Assembly (NCBI GenBank): GCA_004293165.1
Contig: RDYL01000002.1
Location: 496,001 to 560,000, forward strand
Source: Flavobacteriia bacterium
GTDB taxonomy: Bacteria > Bacteroidota > Bacteroidia > Flavobacteriales > Flavobacteriaceae
Direction of reading: 5' to 3'
Length of the DNA: 64,000 nucleotides
Position numbers and translations under genes: made by a program. Shown in pieces: positions 8,685-16,187 of this stretch. How positions within the stretch are numbered: the stretch's first letter is position 1; the number at the start of each line of letters is the position of its first letter. The notes beneath the pieces are model-generated. The model saw only the letters and a list, made by a program, of their open reading frames with translations. It was not told the origin of the DNA and made no database searches.

Positions 8685-9401
8685 TTAGCTTCTAATTTGG
8701 TGTTCTTCTTGTCCTAAACAATACGTTTCAATGTCTTTGTTGTATCCATAAACTACTAAAATATCATCTTCCTGCACGATTGTTTCGGGTGTAGGACGTC
8801 CAATAGATTCTTTTACAATAGACTTTTTCCCAATTAAATTACGTTTTTCTCTTTTGCGAATAATCGTAATTAGAGTTAAATGATATGTATCTATAGAGTC
8901 TAATTCACCCAATGTTTTTCCGAAGAATTCTGGTTTAGCTCTTACTTCAGAAATCGTAAAATTATCATCTAATTGATAGTTTTCTAAAGTTGATTTGAAG
9001 TTGATTTGTTTGGTTAATCGATCTGCCGATTCTTGTTCTGGATGAATAATACTATAAATCCCCATGGCTTCTAAAACCGTGTCGTGTATAGGAGACAAAG
9101 CTCTACTGATGATTTTTACATCACTCAATTTTTTAATAATTGCAGTTGTAATTATTGCTGCCCCTTCATTTTCTCCAATGGCTACTACAACTTTATCAGC
9201 ATCTTTTAACGGTAAAGCTTCATATGATAATTCATTTGTTGAATCTAAGGCAATTGCATGTGAAATTTTATCTTTGATAAGATTAATTTTTTCGATGTTT
9301 TTATCTACACCTATTACTTCGTTTCCTGTTTCAGTTAAACTGATGGCAAGCGACATTCCGAAGTTTCCTAAACCAAATACTATAATTTTCATTTTTGGCA
9401 C
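8685..9401 (-). CDS. ktrA: TrkA/KtrA-type potassium uptake regulatory subunit
   Basis: A cytoplasmic RCK protein that gates a Trk/Ktr potassium channel in response to nucleotides. The N-terminal Rossmann domain starts KIIVFGLGNFGMSLAISL with the GxGxxG-type loop and the ribose-binding acidic residue in VIGVDKN. The C-terminal RCK_C domain spans about residues 135-220 (LGELDSIDTYHLTLITI to DILVVYGY). At 238 residues it matches single-RCK KtrA proteins, not the two-RCK TrkA of E. coli. It lies one base after ktrB and one base before hemD, which places potassium uptake inside the heme transcript. Confidence 0.9.
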   Translation of the reverse strand: MPKMKIIVFGLGNFGMSLAISLTETGNEVIGVDKNIEKINLIKDKISHAIALDSTNELSYEALPLKDADKVVVAIGENEGAAIITTAIIKKLSDVKIISRALSPIHDTVLEAMGIYSIIHPEQESADRLTKQINFKSTLENYQLDDNFTISEVRAKPEFFGKTLGELDSIDTYHLTLITIIRKREKRNLIGKKSIVKESIGRPTPETIVQEDDILVVYGYNKDIETYCLGQEEHQIRS

Positions 9402-9402
9402 A

Positions 9403-11145
9403 TTAGTTAATTAATATATTTTCTTTTGGATATTCATAGAATTGATGATTCAATTTTTGAAGCATTCCAATTAATAAGTTGAGCATTCCAATACGTCCTA
9501 TGAACATATCTGCGATAAGAACATATTTGCTAGGTTCTGTTATTGTTGGGGTAAAATTTAAGCTTAATCCTACAGTACTATAAGCAGAAAAACATTCAAA
9601 AGCTACTGTTAATAGAGGAGTTCCCTTCGGTTCAAAAATTAACAAAAGTATAATTGAGATTCCGATAGAAATTAATGAAATACATAAAATTGCGAAAGCT
9701 CTTGAGGTGGATTCACTTGAAATTCTTCTTCCAAATATTTCAATTCTGCTTTTTCCTTTTGCTACTGCAAATATATTTAAAGTGGCTAATGCAAAGGTAC
9801 TAGTTTTAATACCCCCAGCGGTTGAAGCTGGCGAACCTCCAATCCACATTAAAAAAATAATTACTAATAATGAAGGAACTGTCATATTAGCAAAATCAAC
9901 CGCATTAAATCCGGCAGTTCTAGGTGTTACCGAATTAAATGCAGCGGCAGTTATTTTTCCAAAAGTGCTTTCGTGTTCTAATAAAGTGTTGTTGTATTCT
10001 GAAATAAATAAAAAAATAAAACCACCAATTAACAAAACTAATGTTGTATAAATTACAATTTGAGTATTTAGAGTAATGATTCGAACTTTTCGATGAACAA
10101 TGGTTTTATCAAAAAATTCTAAAACTTGTGTTTTGATTTTTTGATAAAAATTGAATATAATATTATGGCCTAGCCCACCAAAAATAATTAATATCATAAT
10201 TATCCATTGCAAGAAATAATCAAAACGAATCGCTTGGTCATACAATCCAGCCGATAATATAGAAAAGCCAGCATTACAAAAAGCAGAAATTGAATGGAAT
10301 ATTGAAAAGAAAAATTTATTCTCGATAGCATTGTTATCAATAATAGAAGTGTATACAAAAATTGCCCCAACAGCTTCAATTCCAATAGTAAAAAGCACAA
10401 CATTTAGAGCGGCTCTAAAAACATCTTTTAAGCCATCATGTGCAATAAAATCTTTTGTGTTTAATCCCTCTTTAAAAGAAGAACTTCCTCTAAAAAAGAA
10501 AGCAAAGAAAGACGTAAAGGTTAATATTCCAATTCCGCCCAATTGAATTAAAACTAAAATTATGGATTGCCCAACAACGGTAAAAGCTGTTGAAGTATCT
10601 ACTACCGCTAAACCTGTTACGCAAACAGCACTTGTAGAAGTAAACAATGCATTGGTAAATGTTATTCCATTTGTAGTTGCACTTGGCAGCATTAACAAAA
10701 ACCCTCCCGTTAAGGCTAAAATCATAAAACTTCCCACAAAAACAATAGCCGGATTGAAATAAATATCATAAATATGACGTACTAAAACCAAAAGTCTTAA
10801 TAAGAAATAAAATATAAGCCCACCTTCTAAAATAGGTTTTACTTTTTGTAGAATATAATCAGTAGGGAAATCTAAGTTTAATATTGAAATTACAAAACAA
10901 GTTAACATAATGCCTGTTAGTAAAATCATATTAGCTAAGGCTACTTTCTTATTGCTCTTATATTTGTAGGTAAAAAACTTAAATGAATTAAAGGCTAATA
11001 ATCCAATAGAAAGGAGTATTAAACCAATAACGTGAGGTGAATTATAGTTTTCTTCGAAATCATATCCAAAGTCAAAAACTATAAAAAGCAATACGATAAT
11101 ATCAAAAAAGCGATATAAATAATTGAGTAACGATTCTTTCTCCAT
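9403..11145 (-). CDS. ktrB: TrkH/KtrB-type potassium transporter subunit
   Basis: The membrane channel subunit that partners KtrA. The 580-residue protein has an extra N-terminal region of about 130 residues with four membrane helices, followed by the usual four M1-P-M2 repeats. The first selectivity loop reads STSAVCVTGLAVVD near residues 170-183, with later ones at STFGKITAAAF... and SAYSTVGLSLNF, each with the conserved glycine. The N-terminal extension is seen in other Bacteroidota TrkH proteins and explains the length above the roughly 450 residues of Ktr proteins. It is 12 bases after hemC in the same transcript. Confidence 0.9.
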   Translation of the reverse strand: MEKESLLNYLYRFFDIIVLLFIVFDFGYDFEENYNSPHVIGLILLSIGLLAFNSFKFFTYKYKSNKKVALANMILLTGIMLTCFVISILNLDFPTDYILQKVKPILEGGLIFYFLLRLLVLVRHIYDIYFNPAIVFVGSFMILALTGGFLLMLPSATTNGITFTNALFTSTSAVCVTGLAVVDTSTAFTVVGQSIILVLIQLGGIGILTFTSFFAFFFRGSSSFKEGLNTKDFIAHDGLKDVFRAALNVVLFTIGIEAVGAIFVYTSIIDNNAIENKFFFSIFHSISAFCNAGFSILSAGLYDQAIRFDYFLQWIIMILIIFGGLGHNIIFNFYQKIKTQVLEFFDKTIVHRKVRIITLNTQIVIYTTLVLLIGGFIFLFISEYNNTLLEHESTFGKITAAAFNSVTPRTAGFNAVDFANMTVPSLLVIIFLMWIGGSPASTAGGIKTSTFALATLNIFAVAKGKSRIEIFGRRISSESTSRAFAILCISLISIGISIILLLIFEPKGTPLLTVAFECFSAYSTVGLSLNFTPTITEPSKYVLIADMFIGRIGMLNLLIGMLQKLNHQFYEYPKENILIN

Positions 11146-11157
11146 TTTGGAATAAAA

Positions 11158-12075
11158 TTATTTTTTTAAATCACGACGAATGCTTTCCATTAAAGCACTT
11201 CCGCCGTTGTTTAAAATTTCTTCGGCACATTTTTTTCCGAAGTTTTTATAAGAATCAAAAGTACAACTTTTTTTGATTGTATGTTTTTCTTTTCCGTCTA
11301 AAGAAAACAGAACGCCTTCAAAATCAATTTTATCGGATGTAAATGTAGCTAAAGCTCCAATTGGAGCTGTACAACCGCCTTCTAATGTTTTTAAAAATTC
11401 ACGTTCAATGTGTGTACAAATTTCGGTTTCAGAGTGATTTAGTTTGGCTAAAGCTTCTTTACAAAAAACATCATTTTCCATTGCCACCACCACCATTGCT
11501 CCTTGGGCTGGTGCCGGAACCATCCAATCTAAATCGATATAATTTTCTGGTTTTAAATTGATGCGTTCTAATCCTGCAGCTGCAAAAACAGTTCCGTTCC
11601 AATCGTTATCATAAATTTTTTGCATACGCGTATTTACATTTCCGCGTAAATCAACTACGGTATGATTTGGATATTTGTTTAACCATTGTGCTTGTCTGCG
11701 TAAACTTCCAGTGGCGATAGTTCCAGTTGAATTTAAAAATTCTAAATTGCCTTTGTGAACTAAAATATCAAGTGTATTGGCGCGTTCTAATACGGCAGCT
11801 TGCACAATTCCAATAGGTAATGCAGTAGGAACATCTTTCATAGAATGCACGGCAATATCTACTTGGCCATTTAACATGGCAATGTCTAATGTTTTAGTAA
11901 AAATTCCAGTGATTCCTAATTCGTAAAGTGGTTTGTCAAGAATAATGTCCCCTTGTGATTTTACGGCTACAATTTCAGTTGTGTATCCTAAATCGTTTAA
12001 TTTTTTTTGAACTGTGTGTGCTTGCCAAAGGGCTAATTCGCTATCACGAGTTCCTATTCGGATTGTTTTGCTCAT
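11158..12075 (-). CDS. hemC: Porphobilinogen deaminase (hydroxymethylbilane synthase)
   Basis: HemC polymerises four porphobilinogens into hydroxymethylbilane on a covalently bound dipyrromethane cofactor. The cofactor-anchoring cysteine is Cys235 in LEGGCTAPIGA. The catalytic aspartate lies in HSMKDVPTALP and the basic patch includes SLRRQAQW and DLRGNVNTR. At 305 residues it is complete. Its start codon overlaps the hemA stop by one base (TAATG), so hemA and hemC are translationally coupled. Confidence 0.97.
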   Translation of the reverse strand: MSKTIRIGTRDSELALWQAHTVQKKLNDLGYTTEIVAVKSQGDIILDKPLYELGITGIFTKTLDIAMLNGQVDIAVHSMKDVPTALPIGIVQAAVLERANTLDILVHKGNLEFLNSTGTIATGSLRRQAQWLNKYPNHTVVDLRGNVNTRMQKIYDNDWNGTVFAAAGLERINLKPENYIDLDWMVPAPAQGAMVVVAMENDVFCKEALAKLNHSETEICTHIEREFLKTLEGGCTAPIGALATFTSDKIDFEGVLFSLDGKEKHTIKKSCTFDSYKNFGKKCAEEILNNGGSALMESIRRDLKK

Positions 12076-13331
12076 TATTTTGCAATCGTTTCTAATTGGA
12101 AAATTTTTTCAATCCATTCAATGCTTTCATCTACCATAGTTTCATCATCTTTTAAATGATTCGCAAAATGATTCGTAATTTTTTGAATGATTCTAGCGGT
12201 AATTAACTCTGCTTGTTCTTCGTCAAAATTAACTAGTTTTTTTCGTTGAAAGTTTAATTCTCCTTCTTTAATTGTATTCAGTTTTGCTTTTAAAGCATGT
12301 ATAGTAGGTGCGAATTTACGTTGTTTTGTCCAAGCAATAAATTCATCTTTAATCGTTTCAATAATTGTTTCAGCAGCGGGAATATGTTTTTTTCTATTTT
12401 CCAATGTTTCATCGGTCATTTGTGAAAGCTCATCCATGTGAACTAACGTAACATCTTTAATGTCTTTCACGTTTTCATTAACGTTTTTTGGAATGGATAA
12501 ATCCAAAATCAACAAAGGTTTTTTTAGATTTAAAATTGCTTTATCAACCGTAGGATTTAAAGCGCCAGTTGCTACAACTAAAACATCTGCTTTTTGAATT
12601 TCTAATTGTAAATCTGAATATTCTTTTACAATTACGTTTAGTTTTTTGGCAATTTTTTCAGCTTTATCCTTTGTTCGGTTAATTAAAGTAATATGTTCGT
12701 GTTTTGAATGTTTTACTAGGTTTTCACACGTATTTCTTCCTATTTTTCCAGTTCCAAAAAGTAAAATGTTTTTAGAAGCAATATCTTCTACATTTTTAAA
12801 AATGTATTGTACCGAAGCAAAAGAAACCGAAGTTGCTCCAGAAGAAATCTCCGTATCCGTTTTGATTTTTTTACTGGCTTGAATAACCGCATTTACTAGT
12901 CGTTCTAAAAACGCATTCGCTAAATTAAGTTCTTTGCTTTGAACAAAAGCATTTTTCAATTGACTTATAATTTCAAAATCACCAAGGATTTGACTATCTA
13001 AACCTGTTCCAACACGAAACATGTGAGAAATGGCTTCTTTATTTTTAAATACAAATGCTACTTTTTGAAAATCTTCAACAGTTCCTTGGCTATTTTCGCA
13101 AAGTAATTTGATTAATTGAAATGGGTGTTGTGCAAAACCATAAATCTCTGTTCTATTACAAGTCGAAGTAACAATCAAACTCTCCAAACCTTCAGCTTTT
13201 GCCTGATGTAATAAATTTAGTTTAGCTTTATCGTCTAAACTAAATTTACCTCTCATTGCGGCATCGGCTTTTTTGTAACTTAAGCCAATAGCATAGAAAG
13301 TTGGATGTTTCGCAAATGTATTGTTTTCCAT
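12075..13331 (-). CDS. hemA: Glutamyl-tRNA reductase
   Basis: HemA reduces glutamyl-tRNA to glutamate-1-semialdehyde and commits C5-pathway carbon to heme. The catalytic cysteine is Cys58 in TSTCNRTEIYG. The NADPH-binding domain has LLFGTGKIGRNTCENL, and the C-terminal dimerisation helix follows from about residue 320. The 418-residue length is normal. It is the first gene of the minus-strand heme run and its leader contains a TANNTTTG promoter element and a small hairpin. HemL, needed for the next step, is not in the window. Confidence 0.96.
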   Translation of the reverse strand: MENNTFAKHPTFYAIGLSYKKADAAMRGKFSLDDKAKLNLLHQAKAEGLESLIVTSTCNRTEIYGFAQHPFQLIKLLCENSQGTVEDFQKVAFVFKNKEAISHMFRVGTGLDSQILGDFEIISQLKNAFVQSKELNLANAFLERLVNAVIQASKKIKTDTEISSGATSVSFASVQYIFKNVEDIASKNILLFGTGKIGRNTCENLVKHSKHEHITLINRTKDKAEKIAKKLNVIVKEYSDLQLEIQKADVLVVATGALNPTVDKAILNLKKPLLILDLSIPKNVNENVKDIKDVTLVHMDELSQMTDETLENRKKHIPAAETIIETIKDEFIAWTKQRKFAPTIHALKAKLNTIKEGELNFQRKKLVNFDEEQAELITARIIQKITNHFANHLKDDETMVDESIEWIEKIFQLETIAK

Positions 13332-13338
13332 GGTTTAT

Positions 13339-13366
13339 ACTCTTTCCTAAAAGAGTAACAAAATTA
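13339..13366 (-). promoter_or_regulatory. hemA promoter element and leader hairpin
   Basis: On the minus strand, TAATTTTG (13366-13359) matches the Bacteroidota -7 consensus TANNTTTG. Immediately downstream, ACTCTTT and AAAGAGT (13339-13345 and 13350-13356) form a 7-bp stem with an AGGA in the loop region, 8 bases from the ATG. It could affect ribosome access to hemA, which is an inference. Confidence 0.45.
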
Positions 13367-13403
13367 TTAGTATGTTGTTTATAAAAGTAACGCTTAAAGG
13401 ACT

Positions 13404-13432
13404 TTTTATATCGATGAAAGATATTTTATATC
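13404..13432 (+). promoter_or_regulatory. 20-bp-spaced direct repeat between hemA and the AraC gene
   Basis: TTTTATATC occurs at 13404-13412 and again at 13424-13432. Repeats spaced by two helical turns are typical of AraC-family operators. It lies between the divergent hemA and AraC-type genes. ATATC repeats also lie upstream of hemH. Confidence 0.4.
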
Positions 13433-13561
13433 TAATTCGTCTTTTTAGCGTTATTTCTATTAAATTTGTAACAAAATCAAGTGTTTTGAATTTAATTATA
13501 TAGAATAGTTCTAAATAAGTAATTCGTTTTTGTTTGCAACTATATTCAAAAAAATATCGCT

Positions 13562-14434
13562 ATGGGTTCACAAGAAGAAATAAAAATTGAAAATGATTTT
13601 ATTTTATATCTCTTTCAAAATGATGGGGATGAAATGTATCGAGTTCAAAAATCTGTAAATCAGGGATATATTCAATTTCATTTTGGTTTAAAAGGAAAAG
13701 GAAAATTTATTTTCAATCAAGGAAATTATGCACTCGATTTAAAAGAAGAAAAGTCGCTTTTGTTTTATAATCCGCAAAAAGAATTACCGCTTAATTTAGA
13801 ATTAGCACCACATACTTGGATTGTTTCGGCCATTATTTCTATAAAAAAGTTTCATGGTTTGTTTTCATCACAAGCAGAACATATTCCGTTTTTGAGTGAA
13901 GATAATAAAGATAAGAAATACTACAAAGAAAATGATATCAGTCCGTCAATGGCAATTGTGTTGAGTCAATTGTTTCATTACAACCTTAATTCGTTCATTA
14001 AAAACTTATACTATAAAGGAAAAGGGTACGAATTATTGAGTTTGTATTTTAACCGTTCCGAAGACCCAAATGCAGAACAATGCCCGTTTTTAATAGATGA
14101 AGAAAATGTATTAAAAATTAAAAAAGCTAAAGAAATTATGATTTCTAACATGGCAGAACCACCAGGATTAGAAGAATTATCGGAGCAAGTTGGATTAAGT
14201 TTGAAAAAATTAAAAATGGGTTTCAAGCAAATTTATGGCGATACAGTTTATGGATTTTTATTTGAATACAAAATGGATTATGCCCGCCAATTGCTTGATA
14301 GTGGTTCCTATAATGTAAATGAAGTAGGTTTGAAAATCGGATACAGCACAGGAAGTCATTTTATTGCCGCTTTTAAAAAGAAATTTGGTACTACACCAAA
14401 AAAATATTTAATGAATTTGAACACGATTGTATAA
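13562..14434 (+). CDS. AraC-family regulator, PchR-like
   Basis: A 290-residue transcription factor with an N-terminal sensing domain (residues 1-170) and a C-terminal double helix-turn-helix (about 186-285). The DNA-binding part, with PGLEELSEQVGLSLKKLKMG, YGFLFEYKMDYARQLL and IGYSTGSHFIAAFKKKFG, resembles siderophore-responsive PchR-type AraC regulators. The gene is divergent from hemA and 105 bases before hemH, so control of heme genes is a reasonable guess. Direct TATATC-type repeats in both flanking spacers are candidate binding sites. The effector, perhaps heme or an iron compound, is unknown. Confidence 0.85.
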   Translation: MGSQEEIKIENDFILYLFQNDGDEMYRVQKSVNQGYIQFHFGLKGKGKFIFNQGNYALDLKEEKSLLFYNPQKELPLNLELAPHTWIVSAIISIKKFHGLFSSQAEHIPFLSEDNKDKKYYKENDISPSMAIVLSQLFHYNLNSFIKNLYYKGKGYELLSLYFNRSEDPNAEQCPFLIDEENVLKIKKAKEIMISNMAEPPGLEELSEQVGLSLKKLKMGFKQIYGDTVYGFLFEYKMDYARQLLDSGSYNVNEVGLKIGYSTGSHFIAAFKKKFGTTPKKYLMNLNTIV

Positions 14435-14442
14435 AACCACTT

Positions 14443-14463
14443 GATATCAATTTCGTATATCAA
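14443..14463 (+). promoter_or_regulatory. ATATC repeats upstream of hemH
   Basis: GATATCAA (14443-14450) and TATATCAA (14456-14463) stand 77 bases upstream of hemH. They share the ATATC core with the repeats between hemA and the AraC gene. This is a candidate operator only. Confidence 0.3.
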
Positions 14464-14539
14464 ACTATAAATAAAAAAATGATAATTTGAAAAGTAAGAA
14501 AACCAAATTAATTACTTTTATAAAAAAAACAATTGCCAC

Positions 14540-15553
14540 ATGAAAGGAGTATTATTAGTAAATTTAGGATCACCAGAAAGTCCAACAGCAAAAGATGTTA
14601 AGCCTTATTTAGATGAGTTTTTAATGGATAAATACGTAATAGACGTTCCGTTTTTATTACGTGCTTTATTAGTTAGAGGAATTATTTTGCAAACGCGCCC
14701 TAAAAAATCAGCGGAAGCTTATGCAAGAATTTGGACTGATGAAGGTTCTCCTTTAATTGTGATTTCTAAAAAAATGCACCAAAAAGTAAAGCAAATGGTT
14801 GATGTTCCAGTGGCTTTAGCGATGCGTTATGGAACTATAACTATTCAAAAAGGATTGCAAGAATTAAAAGATCAAGGTGTTACCGAAGTAATGCTTTTGC
14901 CTTTATATCCGCAACATGCTATGGCTTCTACCACTACTATTTTAGTTTTAGCTGAAGAATTACGCCAAAAACATTTTCCAGAAATGACCATTACAAATGT
15001 TCCTGCGTTTTATAATAAACCTGATTTTATTCAGGCTTTAGCGAATTCTATTAAAAAACATTTAGAAGGATTTGATTACGATCATTTATTGTTTTCATAT
15101 CACGGAATTCCAAAACGTCATATTCGCAAAACAGATGTAACAAAATCACATTGTAAAATTGACGGTTCTTGTTGTAACACACCTTCGCCATCGCACGAAT
15201 TTTGTTACCGTCATCAATGTTATGAAACTACCAAACAAGTCGTAAAATTATTAGGAATTCCGGAAGGAAAATACAGTCAAACTTTTCAATCGAGATTAGC
15301 AGGAGATAAATGGCTAACACCTTACACGGATGTTGAAATCAATAAAATGCCTGAACAAGGAATCAAAAAAATAGCGGTTGTAACGCCAGCATTTGTTGCC
15401 GATTGTTTAGAAACTTTAGAAGAAATTGCAATGGAAGCCAATGAACAATTCTTGCATCATGGTGGCGAGGAATTTATGGCAATTCCGTGTTTAAACGATG
15501 AAGATGAATGGTGTGGTGTGGTGGCAAATTGGATTGAGGAATGGAATAAATAA
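14540..15553 (+). CDS. hemH: Ferrochelatase
   Basis: HemH inserts ferrous iron into protoporphyrin IX, the last step of protoheme synthesis. The protein is 337 residues. The catalytic His is in LLFSYHGIPKRH and the conserved acidic patch is in PAFVADCLETLEEIAMEA. A Cys-rich stretch at residues 205-227 (Cys205, 211, 212, 222 and 227) is unlike the E. coli enzyme and is a possible internal iron-sulfur ligand set, as described for some bacterial ferrochelatases. The gene is separated from the minus-strand heme run by the AraC gene and is followed by hemJ. Confidence 0.96.
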   Translation: MKGVLLVNLGSPESPTAKDVKPYLDEFLMDKYVIDVPFLLRALLVRGIILQTRPKKSAEAYARIWTDEGSPLIVISKKMHQKVKQMVDVPVALAMRYGTITIQKGLQELKDQGVTEVMLLPLYPQHAMASTTTILVLAEELRQKHFPEMTITNVPAFYNKPDFIQALANSIKKHLEGFDYDHLLFSYHGIPKRHIRKTDVTKSHCKIDGSCCNTPSPSHEFCYRHQCYETTKQVVKLLGIPEGKYSQTFQSRLAGDKWLTPYTDVEINKMPEQGIKKIAVVTPAFVADCLETLEEIAMEANEQFLHHGGEEFMAIPCLNDEDEWCGVVANWIEEWNK

Positions 15554-15556
15554 ATT

Positions 15557-15619
15557 GTTTCAAGTTTCAGGTTTCAAGTTCATAGAACGGTAAACAACCT
15601 GAAACCTGAAACCTGAAAC
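15557..15619. repeat. Palindromic GTTTCAGGTTTCA repeat between hemH and hemJ
   Basis: Two 24-base arms (15557-15580 and 15596-15619), each built from tandem GTTTCA(A/G) units in opposite orientation, match at 22 of 24 positions when one is reverse-complemented. It would fold into a long hairpin in the transcript. There is no T-run, so it is not a standard terminator. It looks like a REP-type intergenic element. Confidence 0.8.
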
Positions 15620-15629
15620 AAAAATAGAA

Positions 15630-16187
15630 ATGGAACTTTACAACTACATAAAATCACTGCATTTAATCTTTGTAATTACCTGGTTTGCTGGGTTGTTTTA
15701 CATTGTTCGTTTGTTTGTTTATCATGCCGAAGCCAAACAAAAGCCGCAACCTGAACAAGATATTTTGATTAAACAATACCAATTAATGCAATACCGATTA
15801 TGGTATATTATTACTTGGCCAAGTGCTGTTTTGGCAAGTGTTTTTGCTTTTTGGATGTTGTTCTTTACGGAAGTAGGCAAAGTTTGGATGACACAACCTT
15901 GGATGCATGTAAAATTAGCCTTTGTATTTTTATTGTATTTATATCATTTAAAATGTCATCAAATTTTTAAGCAATTACAGAATAACGAAGTAAAAAAATC
16001 AAGTAATTTTTTCAGGATTTGGAACGAAGGCGCTACAATTATTCTTTTTGCAGTTGTTTTTTTAGTAATTTTAAAAAATGCCATCAATTGGATTTATGGT
16101 GTCATTGGAATTTTTGTTTTTTCGATGGTTATTATGTTAGGATTCAAGTTTTATAAAAAAATAAGAGAAAAGAACCAAAACAGTTAA
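15630..16187 (+). CDS. hemJ: HemJ protoporphyrinogen oxidase (CopD-like membrane protein)
   Basis: HemJ oxidises protoporphyrinogen IX to protoporphyrin IX in the inner membrane and replaces HemG or HemY in many bacteria. The 185-residue protein has four membrane helices and begins with the typical SLHLIFVITWFAGLFYIVRL; His11 and the nearby Tyr/Arg residues match conserved family positions. Its position between ferrochelatase and a kinase gene, in a window with every other late heme gene, supports the HemJ call over a copper-resistance role. Its stop overlaps the next start by one base (TAATG). Confidence 0.88.
   Translation: MELYNYIKSLHLIFVITWFAGLFYIVRLFVYHAEAKQKPQPEQDILIKQYQLMQYRLWYIITWPSAVLASVFAFWMLFFTEVGKVWMTQPWMHVKLAFVFLLYLYHLKCHQIFKQLQNNEVKKSSNFFRIWNEGATIILFAVVFLVILKNAINWIYGVIGIFVFSMVIMLGFKFYKKIREKNQNS

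Noticed and set aside
10331..10762. Plus-strand open frames within ktrB
   Set aside because: They lie antisense to a conserved transporter, are low in complexity and have no leader or motif.
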